Below are positions 40,142-48,513 of a stretch of DNA of 64,000 nucleotides, in pieces; the first letter of the stretch is position 1; every line of letters starts with the position of its first letter. Origin of the DNA: Thauera aromatica K172 (lineage in GTDB: Bacteria > Pseudomonadota > Gammaproteobacteria > Burkholderiales > Rhodocyclaceae); contig NZ_CP028339.1 in assembly GCF_003030465.1 (NCBI RefSeq), positions 3,170,041 through 3,234,040 on the forward strand. The letters are read 5' to 3'. The notes under the pieces are model-generated. The model had not been told where the DNA came from, ran no database searches, and worked only from the letters and a program-made list of their open reading frames with translations. The translations under genes and the position numbers were made by a program.

Positions 40142-41884
40142 TCAGAAGTTTCTCGAGATGAAGCCGCCGACGAAGTCTTGATCCTTGTAAGGCGCACTGA
40201 AGGAGTGGTCGCCGCCCCAGAAGGTCGTGTAGTTGATGCCGGCCTGCCAGGTCATCGGGTTGCGGTTGAACAGCACGTAGAAGTTGGCCGACTTCGCCCC
40301 CTCCATCCAGTTCGCCATGAAGTTCGGCGTATTGCCATCCACCGCGTGGGAGAAGAACACGCCCGGGATCACCTGCCAGCCGGGGATGATCGTGCTGTCA
40401 TAGACCAGGCTGAAGTCGAACATGTAGCCCCACGACAGCTTGTCACCCACGCCTTTGGGCGCGGTCCATGCGCCGGAGGCCGGCAGCTGCTGGTAGGTGA
40501 TGCCGTTCTGGGTGCGGGTGAACACCTTGTCCTTGTTCACGCCCGGATACGCGATCGCGACCGCTTCGCCGAGGAAGGTGGCGGTCTGCGCGCCGACCAG
40601 ATCGAGGAACCAGCCATGGTCGCCCGGCGTCAGGCTGAGAATGCCGGTGAGATGGAGCTGGTAGCGTTCCTTGTCGATCGAGCTGTTGCACTCGACGCCG
40701 TACTCGAGGCCGTCGCCGCTGCCGTCCATGTTCATGCACGCGCCCAGGGACACCGCATCGTCGGGCCGGTACGACAGTTCCGCACCGACCGCCCAGTTGC
40801 CGATCGACGTGTTGGCGCTGATGCCGTACAGCTCGCGGTCCTCCTCGAAATACATCCGCGTGCCGCTCACATCGCGGTTCCAGTACTGGACGTTGGGCGT
40901 CTTGTCGTGGAAGCGCTGGTAGTAGAAGCCGAGATCGACGTCGACGCCTTCCGGGCGGTACTTCAGCGACACGCCGAACTGGCCCGAATCGCCCGGCTCA
41001 TCGTCGCTGAGCACCGGGAAGGCGGTGCCGTCGGCGATCATTTCGGCGCGTTTGGCCGCCAGCGTCGAGCGCGTCACCCGCCCGCCTTCGGCGAGGATCT
41101 GGCTGGCCGGGTCGGGAGCGAAGTAGAGAAAATCCTCGCGCCCCTTGTCGAAGGTATCGCTCTGCGAGAAGTACGTGCCCGAGGGCGGGAAGCTGTAGGG
41201 CTTCCACTGGAACTGGTAGTAGGCCTCGAGGTTCAGCCCATTGCCCAGGCCGGCAGCGAAGCTGATCGCCGGCGACGGCAGGAAGGCCTCCTTGAGCTGG
41301 ACCCCGGGCGAAGACAGACGCTGCAGGTCCATCGCGACGTTGGAGTTGATGCCGCCGATCATGAACAGGCTCTCGCCCCAGCTCACCACCTGGTTGCCGA
41401 AGCGCACCCGGCCGCGGCGCTCGCCGATGTCGAGTTCCTTGCTCACCCACAGGTCGTAGAGGCGCACGTACTGGCCCACCGCACGCTTGGCATCGCCGTC
41501 GAGCGGGGTGCGTGCGGTCTCGTCGGCGGCGAAATCGTACAGCCAGCCGACCCGGCCCATGAACTTCCACTCGTCGGGGAAGCTCAGCAGCAGCTCGTGC
41601 GAGCCCTTCAGGTGGGCGGTAAACAGGTCGCCCTTGTCGTAGTTCAGCCTGCCGTCGTCGCCGTTGCCCCACACCGCGGTATTGGCGCGATCGCCGCAGG
41701 AGGTGGACACGTCGCCGTGATGGCTGCAGCTCTGGTCTTCGACGCGCTGACCGAAACCCAGGGTGAGGGTGGAGTCGAGCGAGCCGCGGACCGAACCGCT
41801 CTCGAACTGGAAGGCGTGGACCGCGGGAGCGCAGGCACCGGCGACAGCCAGCCCCAGCACCAGTTTTTTCAACTGTGTCGTCAT
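40142..41884 (-). CDS. DUF1302 outer-membrane beta-barrel protein
   Basis: 580-residue protein of the DUF1302 family. A signal peptide (MTTQLKKLVLGLAVAGACAPAVHA) precedes alternating amphipathic strands. The chain ends in phenylalanine (GGFISRNF), the classic outer-membrane barrel insertion signal. The family is thought to form pores or channels for hydrophobic or aromatic compounds, but no substrate is proven. GGAGAACG precedes the ATG. It lies 89 nt downstream of the DUF1329 gene, the usual pairing of these families. Confidence 0.88.
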   Translation of the reverse strand: MTTQLKKLVLGLAVAGACAPAVHAFQFESGSVRGSLDSTLTLGFGQRVEDQSCSHHGDVSTSCGDRANTAVWGNGDDGRLNYDKGDLFTAHLKGSHELLLSFPDEWKFMGRVGWLYDFAADETARTPLDGDAKRAVGQYVRLYDLWVSKELDIGERRGRVRFGNQVVSWGESLFMIGGINSNVAMDLQRLSSPGVQLKEAFLPSPAISFAAGLGNGLNLEAYYQFQWKPYSFPPSGTYFSQSDTFDKGREDFLYFAPDPASQILAEGGRVTRSTLAAKRAEMIADGTAFPVLSDDEPGDSGQFGVSLKYRPEGVDVDLGFYYQRFHDKTPNVQYWNRDVSGTRMYFEEDRELYGISANTSIGNWAVGAELSYRPDDAVSLGACMNMDGSGDGLEYGVECNSSIDKERYQLHLTGILSLTPGDHGWFLDLVGAQTATFLGEAVAIAYPGVNKDKVFTRTQNGITYQQLPASGAWTAPKGVGDKLSWGYMFDFSLVYDSTIIPGWQVIPGVFFSHAVDGNTPNFMANWMEGAKSANFYVLFNRNPMTWQAGINYTTFWGGDHSFSAPYKDQDFVGGFISRNF

Positions 41885-41973
41885 GATCGTTCTCCGCAGA
41901 GCTGCCCGCCGGGCCGGATGCCGGCCGCGGCGCGAAAGCTCGGGTGAGGTTCAGGAAGGGAAGGGGCGGCGCC

Positions 41974-43341
41974 TCAGCGGTCGCTGATCGCGCGCAGGTT
42001 GTCGGGGGTGTAGAACGCGTCCTTGAACTTCGGATCGTCGGCTTCGACCGACCACGACATGTCCTTGCCGGCGCCCATGCCGGCCTGGTCGAACAGCACC
42101 CGCCCGGAGTTGAGGTCGTACTGGACGAAGGCCGGGTTGTCGCAGGAACCGGTCTCGGCGACCGGGATCACGAAGCTTTCGCGCATTTTCCACAGCTTGC
42201 CCTGGGCATCGTAGTCCTCGGCGGCCATCAGCGACCACGAGTCCTCGTCGAAGTAGAAGCGGCGCTTCGGCGCGACGTGGCGCACGCCGTCCTTCACCGT
42301 CGCTTCCACCACCCAGACGCGGTGCAGCTCGTAGCGCGTCGCCTTCGGATCGACGCCGTCGGCGGTGATGACCTTGCGCCGATCGACGTTGGGGTCGTAC
42401 ATGCCGAAGCCGCTGTAGCCGATGTACATCTCCTTCTTGCCCACCAGCTTCCAGTCGAAGCGGTCGGGGGTGCCGTTGAACACGCGCGGCTCATCCAGCG
42501 TGTACTGGTTCTCGAAGCCGACCTGCGGCGCATCGTAGGAGTAGCTCGGCATGCGGCGCACGCGACGCTGACCGGGGAAGTAGTAGAAGACGTCGCTGGT
42601 CTTGTTGAGGTAGGAGCTGACGATCAGCGCCTGGCCGGCGAGCGCAGTCGGCGAGGTGTAGTTGAAGTAGGTGTGATACTCCACCGGCGGCAGCTCGCTC
42701 AGCTTGTGCGAACCCTTCTTGCCCCAGGGATAGTAATAGGCCTGGGTGGAGCCGGCCTCGACCCAGTCGCCCCCGCTGCTGCGCGGCGAGAGCATGATCC
42801 ACAGCGCCTTCATGTCGAGGCCCACGCCGACGTACTTCATCTTGGCGTTCCACAGCACTTCGATGCCGCTCTTGGGCAGCGGGAAGGGGACGCCGGGCAC
42901 GGTGGCTTCAGCCAGACTCCAGCCGTCGGCGCCGATCTTCGCGGCACCGACGTTGGCCTTGGTGTTGGCCTGGACGAAATCGGGCGACGAGCAGTAGCGG
43001 CGGCTCGGATAGACCTCCAGCTTGTAGTTCTTGAACGCCTTCATCACCGCGATCTGGCCTTCGCTGAGCTTGTCGGCGTACTTGTCGGCGTTCGAGGCGT
43101 CGATCGTGAACAGCGGCTTGTCGTCCTTGTACTTGAAGAAGTCGACCCGCGGCTGGCCGTAGGTCCAGCCCGGCTTCAGCGCACCGCCCTCATCCCACGC
43201 CGGAATGCTGCCGTCGCTGTTGGCCGCACGTTCACCACCGAGCGGGGTGAGCTCCTTGCCCAGGCTGGCGGCATCGGCAGCCTGGGCGGCAGGCCCGGCC
43301 AGCAATGCGCAGGCGAGCGCAGTCAGCTTGAAGAACTTCAT
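41974..43341 (-). CDS. DUF1329 periplasmic protein
   Basis: 455-residue exported protein of the DUF1329 family. A signal peptide (MKFFKLTALACALLAGPAAQAA) precedes a domain rich in beta-strands and aromatic residues. From family knowledge its fold is related to lipoprotein/lipid carriers of the LolA/LolB type, which would suit a periplasmic shuttle between the RND transporter and the outer-membrane barrel. That role is inferred. GAGGAGA precedes the ATG. It is the first gene of its operon, with 283 nt of upstream sequence. Confidence 0.88.
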   Translation of the reverse strand: MKFFKLTALACALLAGPAAQAADAASLGKELTPLGGERAANSDGSIPAWDEGGALKPGWTYGQPRVDFFKYKDDKPLFTIDASNADKYADKLSEGQIAVMKAFKNYKLEVYPSRRYCSSPDFVQANTKANVGAAKIGADGWSLAEATVPGVPFPLPKSGIEVLWNAKMKYVGVGLDMKALWIMLSPRSSGGDWVEAGSTQAYYYPWGKKGSHKLSELPPVEYHTYFNYTSPTALAGQALIVSSYLNKTSDVFYYFPGQRRVRRMPSYSYDAPQVGFENQYTLDEPRVFNGTPDRFDWKLVGKKEMYIGYSGFGMYDPNVDRRKVITADGVDPKATRYELHRVWVVEATVKDGVRHVAPKRRFYFDEDSWSLMAAEDYDAQGKLWKMRESFVIPVAETGSCDNPAFVQYDLNSGRVLFDQAGMGAGKDMSWSVEADDPKFKDAFYTPDNLRAISDR

Positions 43342-43379
43342 GGATGTCTCCTCTTCTCTTGGATTTTGTTCGGACGAGA

Positions 43380-43395
43380 GCCGGCATGCGCCGGC
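43380..43395. repeat. Inverted repeat in the DUF1329 upstream region
   Basis: GCCGGC-ATGC-GCCGGC, with six-base arms, lies 39-54 nt upstream of the DUF1329 start codon. Confidence 0.35.
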
Positions 43396-43413
43396 ACCCT
43401 CCCCGCCCGTCGG

Positions 43414-43440
43414 CGATGAACGTCGCCCCGATGAACGTCG
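43414..43440. repeat. Direct repeat upstream of the DUF1329 operon
   Basis: The 12-mer CGATGAACGTCG occurs twice (43414-43425 and 43429-43440) with a 15-nt period. It lies 73-99 nt upstream of the DUF1329 start. A palindromic GCGGT-GTAA-ACCGC follows at 43508-43521. The repeated phasing suggests a regulator site rather than coding sequence. Confidence 0.4.
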
Positions 43441-43624
43441 TCCTCTTCGTCCCCTTTCGTCCTCTTCGCCAGCCTTGCGGACCGGTGAATGCCGCTAGAC
43501 TAGACCCGCGGTGTAAACCGCCTTTTGGTGAAATGTGCCGATTTGTGCGCAGTTGTAGCGGACGCGATACAGCCCGCCAACAGCGGTCGCGCACGGCACT
43601 GCCACTGCCGGCGCGACCGCCGCC

Positions 43625-44077
43625 TTACATCCGCCCCATCAGGTAGGTTTCCGCCACCACCCGCCAGCCCGGCGCCTTGCGCGCCCACACGAACAACGCC
43701 CGCACCTGGTAACGGGGCGCGGAGGCGTCGTCCGGCGCGCAGTCGTAGGTCACGAACGAATAGCCCAGCGCGCCGGACTGGCCGCGCGCCGGGTCGGGAG
43801 TCAAGGTGCAGCTGCGCGTGGTCCTGACGATCTCGGCGATCACCGGCATCAGCGCCTCGCGCCCGCGCACCGCCGCGGGGCTGCCTTCGCCGGCCAGCAC
43901 GATGTCGTCGTCGTAGAGTTCGCGGAACCAGCGCGCGCCGTCGCGCGCCTCGATCGCCGCTTCGACCGCGCGATAGCGCTCCGCGAGCGCAGCATCGAAA
44001 TCAGCGGCATCGTCGGCAATCGCCGCACTCGACAGCATGCAGGCGGCAAGCAAGGCGGATAGGGTGGGGAATTTCAT
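43625..44077 (-). CDS. Exported NTF2-like (SnoaL/DUF4440-type) protein
   Basis: 150-residue protein with a signal peptide (MKFPTLSALLAACMLSSAAIA) and a cone-shaped NTF2-like fold: an N-terminal helix (RYRAVEAAIEARDGARWFRELY), DDDIVLAGEGSPAAVRGREAL, and C-terminal strands ending WRVVAETYLMGRM. Members bind or isomerise small hydrophobic molecules, or act as scaffolds. Two cysteines (in RSCTL and YDCAPDD) could form a disulfide. It follows the cytochrome gene by 60 nt with a strong AGGAGG site, so it is probably part of the amine-oxidation operon. Confidence 0.8.
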   Translation of the reverse strand: MKFPTLSALLAACMLSSAAIADDAADFDAALAERYRAVEAAIEARDGARWFRELYDDDIVLAGEGSPAAVRGREALMPVIAEIVRTTRSCTLTPDPARGQSGALGYSFVTYDCAPDDASAPRYQVRALFVWARKAPGWRVVAETYLMGRM

Positions 44078-44137
44078 GGGTGTCCTCCTGGCCGGGAACG
44101 GCCATCGATCGGGAAAAATCGGCTTTGCCCGGGCGCC

Positions 44138-44524
44138 TCAGCGCCGGGTCTTGAGGTAATCGATCACCGCCTGGCGCGCCGCGGGATCCTTCAACCCGGC
44201 ATAGGCCATCTTGGTGCCCGGCGCGTAGGTCTGCGGAGCCTCCAGCCACTGGTGCAGCTCGGCTTCGGTCCACCGGCCCGGGCGTTTTTTCAGCGCGCAC
44301 GAAAAAACGAAGCCGGGGGCAGCAGCGATATCGCCGCCGAACACGCCGTAGAGGTTGGGCCCGACTCCGTGCGCCCCGCCCGCACTCGCCGCATGGCAGG
44401 GCGCACACTGCACAAACGCGGCCCCCTCGCCTGTCGTTTCCCCGCCTGCCGCCTGCGCGGCGGCCGCCAGCGCGCAAAGGAGCGCCACCGCCGCGCGGCG
44501 GCGGATCTTCGTCGTCATCGCCAT
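44138..44524 (-). CDS. Periplasmic class I c-type cytochrome
   Basis: 128-residue mono-haem cytochrome c. A signal peptide (about 1-26) is followed by CAPCH (C40, C43, H44) for haem attachment and axial His. GTKMAYAG supplies the axial methionine M106. Two extra cysteines (C17 in the leader, and FSCALK) are present. Its ATG shares one base with the stop of the flavoprotein gene (TGATG on the minus strand), indicating coupled translation. The obvious role is electron acceptor for that exported amine oxidase. Confidence 0.92.
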   Translation of the reverse strand: MAMTTKIRRRAAVALLCALAAAAQAAGGETTGEGAAFVQCAPCHAASAGGAHGVGPNLYGVFGGDIAAAPGFVFSCALKKRPGRWTEAELHQWLEAPQTYAPGTKMAYAGLKDPAARQAVIDYLKTRR

Positions 44525-46050
44525 CACGCGCTCCTGCCCCCGCCCTCGCGGCGCAGCTCGACGGCCACCGCCTGCCCGACCTGCAGGCCGGACTCGATCG
44601 CGCCGTCGATGAAGCCGCGCCAGCCGGTGGCGATGTCGGCACCGGCGAAGAACAGCCGGCCCTCGCGTGCACGCAGATCGTCCAGGTAGGCACCGAACTG
44701 TTTCGGCCGGTAGGTGCACCAGGTCCCCTGGGAATAGGGGTCGAGCGCCCAGTCGTAGCCCAGCACCTGCTCCACCGTGAGGTGGGGCAGGAACTTGCGG
44801 ATGAACGGCTCCACCACTTTCGGGTCGTTCAGATCCACCTTGCCGCCGGCGGGCGGGCCGAAAGCCACCAGCACGCCGCCGTCCGCGCCGGGCTGCTCGG
44901 TGAACACCATCGTGAACAGCTCGGTCTCGGGCGCGAAGAAGAGCAGCGTCTCCAACCGCCCCTTGACCTTCAGGTACAGCTTGTGGCCCTTGCCGGCATG
45001 GTGCTCTTTCGCCATCGCCTGCTTGGCGGAATGCAGCGGCGGGGAGAACTCGATCATCCCCGCGGTGTTGACCGGCACGCTGACGACGGCGTAGCGCGCG
45101 TCGATACGTTGCTCCTCTTCGGTAACCAGCGTCACGCCGGTGGCCGACTGCCTGACTTCGGCGACTGCCGTCGCCAGCCGGGTCTCGAAGCCGCCATCCT
45201 CGGCCATGCGTTCGATCAGCGCCGCAGTGCCGTCCTTGAGCTTGTAGCGCGCGCAGCTGTACAGCAGCCGGGCCGCGTCGCCATCGACCAGCGACCACCA
45301 GCGCAGCATCTCGGTATAGGCGGCGGTGTCGATGCGGCCGTGGCAGTTGGTCGCCATCATCGCGTTCATCAGGTCGCGCTGGGCCGGGCTCATCTCGATC
45401 TGCGCCATGCGGTCGGCGATCGACAGGTGGTCGAGGGCGCGCCCCGCGGCCGGCAAGCCGGGGACGAAGGGGCGCGCGAAGACCTTGCCGGTATCGGCGT
45501 GGAAGCGCTTGAGCGCATCCTCGAGCAAGGCCCAGTTCTCCATCACCGGGATCTCCAGCACCTTGCCTGCCGACATCCACAGCACCCGCTCGGGGTGGGC
45601 GACGCCCGGCGACTCGGCGATCTTCATGCCGTAGCGCATCACCTCGGCCCACACATGAGGCTGGGAGTAGTGGATCCAGGTCCCCCCGAGCTCGACCTTC
45701 TTGTCGCCGAAATTCGAATAGAAGGTCCGCCCGCCGAGGCGGTTGCGCGCCTCGAGCAATACCACCTTCGCTCCCCGCTGCGCCAGCTCACGCGCCGCGG
45801 TGACGCCGGCAAAGCCGCCGCCGATGACGGCGACGTCGTAGTGGGCATCTCCTGGCGCACTCCGTGGTGCACTCGCCGCCGCATGTGCGGCAAGCGGCAG
45901 CGCGGTGGCGGCGGCAGTGGCCGCCGCCGTCTTGAAGAAGCGGCGGCGGGAAGGATCGGGCGTCCCGGCGCCGAGCTCCGGCGTGGTCGCGGTGGCGGCA
46001 GGTGCGACGGGGTCGGCCGCCCCCCGCCTGCGCGGTGGTGAACTGTTCAT
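44524..46050 (-). CDS. Tat-exported flavin-containing amine oxidase
   Basis: 508-residue FAD enzyme of the monoamine-oxidase superfamily. A twin-arginine motif SRRRFFK (34-40) and Ala-rich core direct folded export. The dinucleotide motif AVIGGGFAGVTAARELA (74-90), the RNRLGGRT hallmark, and a C-terminal FAGADIATGWRGFIDGAIESG FAD-contact segment are present. GAGGAGA precedes the ATG at 46050; upstream in-frame sequence is not protein-like. The paired cytochrome c suggests it is a dehydrogenase that feeds a cytochrome rather than oxygen, as known for nicotine oxidoreductase NicA2 with CycN. The substrate is unknown. Confidence 0.9.
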   Translation of the reverse strand: MNSSPPRRRGAADPVAPAATATTPELGAGTPDPSRRRFFKTAAATAAATALPLAAHAAASAPRSAPGDAHYDVAVIGGGFAGVTAARELAQRGAKVVLLEARNRLGGRTFYSNFGDKKVELGGTWIHYSQPHVWAEVMRYGMKIAESPGVAHPERVLWMSAGKVLEIPVMENWALLEDALKRFHADTGKVFARPFVPGLPAAGRALDHLSIADRMAQIEMSPAQRDLMNAMMATNCHGRIDTAAYTEMLRWWSLVDGDAARLLYSCARYKLKDGTAALIERMAEDGGFETRLATAVAEVRQSATGVTLVTEEEQRIDARYAVVSVPVNTAGMIEFSPPLHSAKQAMAKEHHAGKGHKLYLKVKGRLETLLFFAPETELFTMVFTEQPGADGGVLVAFGPPAGGKVDLNDPKVVEPFIRKFLPHLTVEQVLGYDWALDPYSQGTWCTYRPKQFGAYLDDLRAREGRLFFAGADIATGWRGFIDGAIESGLQVGQAVAVELRREGGGRSA

Positions 46051-46346
46051 GCTGGCTGTCTCCTCATTGACCGCCACGATCGGGCGCGGCGGTTCGTTTC
46101 CAAGCGATGCGGGGGCCCGAGGGGCGCCCGCGAGACAGTCTAGGACGCACCCGCGCCCGCCCGTTATCCACTTTCGGCAGGAATTCATGCTGCGCCGCAC
46201 ACCCACCGCCACCGGCCGGGAGGGGGCGCGGACCTGCGCGGGCGGGGCCAAAATGCACGCCAGCGACACCGGATCGAGGGACGCGAATCGAGGCGCAGAT
46301 CGAGAGACAGACGGGCGGCCTCGGAGGCGCCCGCGCGACCTTCGGC
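46051..46346. other. Intergenic region without a gene
   Basis: 296 nt lie between the amine oxidase start and the upstream AraC gene on the same strand. No open frame with coding character, tRNA or terminator was seen. It should hold the promoter and activator sites of the amine oxidase operon, but no hexamers stand out in this GC-rich stretch. Confidence 0.5.
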
Positions 46347-47318
46347 TCAGCGCCCGGCGCCCGTCGCAGCCCGGCGGCGGGTCGCGGAAGGCAGCTCGCC
46401 GAACAGGCCGCGGTAGTACCCGGAAAATCTCGGCAGGTGCCAGAACCCCCAGTGCGCGGCGATGTCGCCGATCGCAGCCGCTGGCTCGGCGGGGCCGGCG
46501 ATCAAGTCGCGGCGGGCGCCGTTGAGGCGGACGCAGCGCAGGAACTGTGCGACTCCGAGGCCGGCGAGGTCCTCGAACGCATACTGCAGGGCGCGCCGCG
46601 ACACGCCGAAACGGTGACAGAGCTCGGCCACCGAAGGAGGCGCGCCCGGATGGTCGAGGACGTATTCGCGCACCCCGCGCACCAGCCGGCCCCGGGCGCT
46701 GGGCTGGAGCGCCCATCGATCGCGCACCGAGCCCGGCGCGAGCAGGTCGAGAGCGAGCGACAGCACGTCGTCGCGCATCGCCTGGCGGCTGGCGTGGAAA
46801 TCGAGCAGCTCCGGCTTGCGTTCGAGTGCGCGGAGGATTTCGAGCAGGCCGTGGCGCAGCCGTCCGGCCGCGGACGGGCGCACCAGCACGCGCGAGCAGG
46901 CAGCGGCAACGCCCGCGCGCAAAGCCTCGCCGCCCTGCCCCGCGGCCTCCAGGAGCAAGGACTCGGCGATGCTCGCGGAGACGATGTCCATGCCGCCGCG
47001 GCAGAACATCTCGAATTCCCGCCCTCCCGGCAGGCAGGTCACGGCGTCACCGGCCAGCGGCATGCCGCAGTAGAGACCGGCCCGGCCCGGCGGCACGGGA
47101 ACACCGATCGACACCATGCCCGGCGCATTGGCACCGCTGGTGAACACCGACTGCGAGCCTTTTTCCCACAGGACTTCGAGGCCGGGGCCGATCCAGACTT
47201 CGCGGACCCGGCCCTCGAACAGCCCCGGCGTCATCTGCTCATAGACTGCCGACCAGGCCGTCAACTCCCGACCCAGCTCGGCCACGTCCCGGATCGGCGT
47301 ACCGCGCCCGGCATTCAT
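46347..47318 (-). CDS. AraC-family transcriptional regulator
   Basis: 323-residue regulator. The N-terminal 215 residues form a sensor region without close resemblance to a named domain. The C-terminal AraC DNA-binding domain (about 222-315) has two helix-turn-helices, the first around PSVAELCHRFGVSRRALQYAFEDL and the second around AIGDIAAHWGFWHLPRFSGYYRGLFGELPS. It lies immediately upstream of the flavin amine oxidase-cytochrome operon and is the best candidate activator of it. It also follows the TRAP binding-protein gene by 40 nt. Confidence 0.88.
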   Translation of the reverse strand: MNAGRGTPIRDVAELGRELTAWSAVYEQMTPGLFEGRVREVWIGPGLEVLWEKGSQSVFTSGANAPGMVSIGVPVPPGRAGLYCGMPLAGDAVTCLPGGREFEMFCRGGMDIVSASIAESLLLEAAGQGGEALRAGVAAACSRVLVRPSAAGRLRHGLLEILRALERKPELLDFHASRQAMRDDVLSLALDLLAPGSVRDRWALQPSARGRLVRGVREYVLDHPGAPPSVAELCHRFGVSRRALQYAFEDLAGLGVAQFLRCVRLNGARRDLIAGPAEPAAAIGDIAAHWGFWHLPRFSGYYRGLFGELPSATRRRAATGAGR

Positions 47319-47358
47319 CGGATCACCCCCATCCGCCCCGGACAGGAAGGCGCCATGC

Positions 47359-48396
47359 CTACTTGCTGTACTTCTTCACCAGGCTGCGCGCGGTACCGAG
47401 CATTTCCTCGCCGGGCAGGCCCTTGGCGCTCATTTCCTTCGCCCAGTCGTCGGCGAGGCGCTCGCCGAGGGCCAGCCATTCGGCCGCGGTGTCGGCGGGG
47501 ATGGTGTTGAAGCGGTTGCCGTGCTCGACCGCCTGCTGGCGTGCGGCGGACGCCGAGTCGTCCCAGGCCTTGCCGATCGAGGCGGAGAAGTCCGCCCCGG
47601 AGTTGGCGTCGATCACCTTTTTCAGGTCGTCGGGCAGGCTTGCGTACCTGGCCTTGTTCATCGCGACGATGAACGACGTGGTGTACAGCGCCGGCAGGGC
47701 GGGATCCATTTCGGAGTGGTACTTGGTCAGCTCGTGCAGCTTCAGGGTCGGGATCACCTCCCACGGCAGCACGTAGCCGTCGACCACGCCCTTGGACACC
47801 GCTTCCGGCGTCTGCGGCGCGGGCATCGCCACCGGCGTCGCCCCCAGTTCGGCAAGCATGCGGTTGGTGAGGCGGGTCGGCGCGCGCATCTTCAGCCCGC
47901 GGAAGTCCGCCGGCTTCTCGATCGGGCGCGTGTTGTTGTGGATCTGGCCGGCGTCGTGCACATGGAAGGCCAGCGGCTTGACCGCAGCGAACTCCTTCGC
48001 GCCGAAGCGCTGCGCATACTCCCACGCCGCCCGGCTCGCGCCCTCGGCATCGCGGATCAGGAAGGGCAGGTCGAACACTTCCATCGACGGGAAGCGCCCC
48101 CCGGTATAGCCGGGCAACGTCCATACGATGTCGGCCACTCCGTCGGCGACCTGCTGGTAGAGCTGGCCCGGCGTGCCGCCGAGCTGGGTGCCGGGAAAGA
48201 TCTGGCACTTCAGGCGGTTGCCCGACTCGGCGGCGATCTTGTCGCACCACGGCTCGAGCACCTTCTTCTGGCTCATCGCCGTCGCCGGCCAGAAATGGCC
48301 GACCTTCAGGGTGATGGTTTCCTCGGCCTGGGCCGCAGCGGAGCCGAACAGCATCGCCGTGGCGGCCAGGAAAGAGCTCAGGGTGTGCTTGTTCAT
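47359..48396 (-). CDS. TRAP transporter solute-binding protein (DctP type)
   Basis: 345-residue periplasmic binding protein. The signal peptide is MNKHTLSSFLAATAMLFGSAAAQA. The DctP-family core includes KVGHFWPATAMSQKKVLEPW, a conserved arginine in GLKMRAPTRLTNRML (carboxylate ligand in this family) and GVVDGYVLPWEV. The ligand is expected to be an organic or aromatic carboxylate. No DctQ or DctM membrane gene is in the window. It lies 117 nt downstream of the FAH-family gene, across a strong hairpin, and is probably part of the same catabolic operon. Confidence 0.92.
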   Translation of the reverse strand: MNKHTLSSFLAATAMLFGSAAAQAEETITLKVGHFWPATAMSQKKVLEPWCDKIAAESGNRLKCQIFPGTQLGGTPGQLYQQVADGVADIVWTLPGYTGGRFPSMEVFDLPFLIRDAEGASRAAWEYAQRFGAKEFAAVKPLAFHVHDAGQIHNNTRPIEKPADFRGLKMRAPTRLTNRMLAELGATPVAMPAPQTPEAVSKGVVDGYVLPWEVIPTLKLHELTKYHSEMDPALPALYTTSFIVAMNKARYASLPDDLKKVIDANSGADFSASIGKAWDDSASAARQQAVEHGNRFNTIPADTAAEWLALGERLADDWAKEMSAKGLPGEEMLGTARSLVKKYSK

Positions 48397-48451
48397 CTGG
48401 GACTTCCTCGAAGTGACAAGACCGGCGGACGGACGCCGGGAACGAACGCGA

Positions 48452-48489
48452 ACGCCTGCCGGCAGCCTTTTCGGGCTGCCGGCAGGCGT
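48452..48489. terminator. 16-bp perfect intercistronic hairpin
   Basis: ACGCCTGCCGGCAGCC (48452-48467) and its exact complement (48474-48489) flank a 6-nt loop. It lies between the FAH-family and TRAP genes. There is no U-tract after it on the minus strand, so it is more likely an mRNA-stabilising or partial-termination element than a full terminator. Confidence 0.6.
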
Positions 48490-48513
48490 ATGGAGCCGGG
48501 CCGCGCGCTGCGC

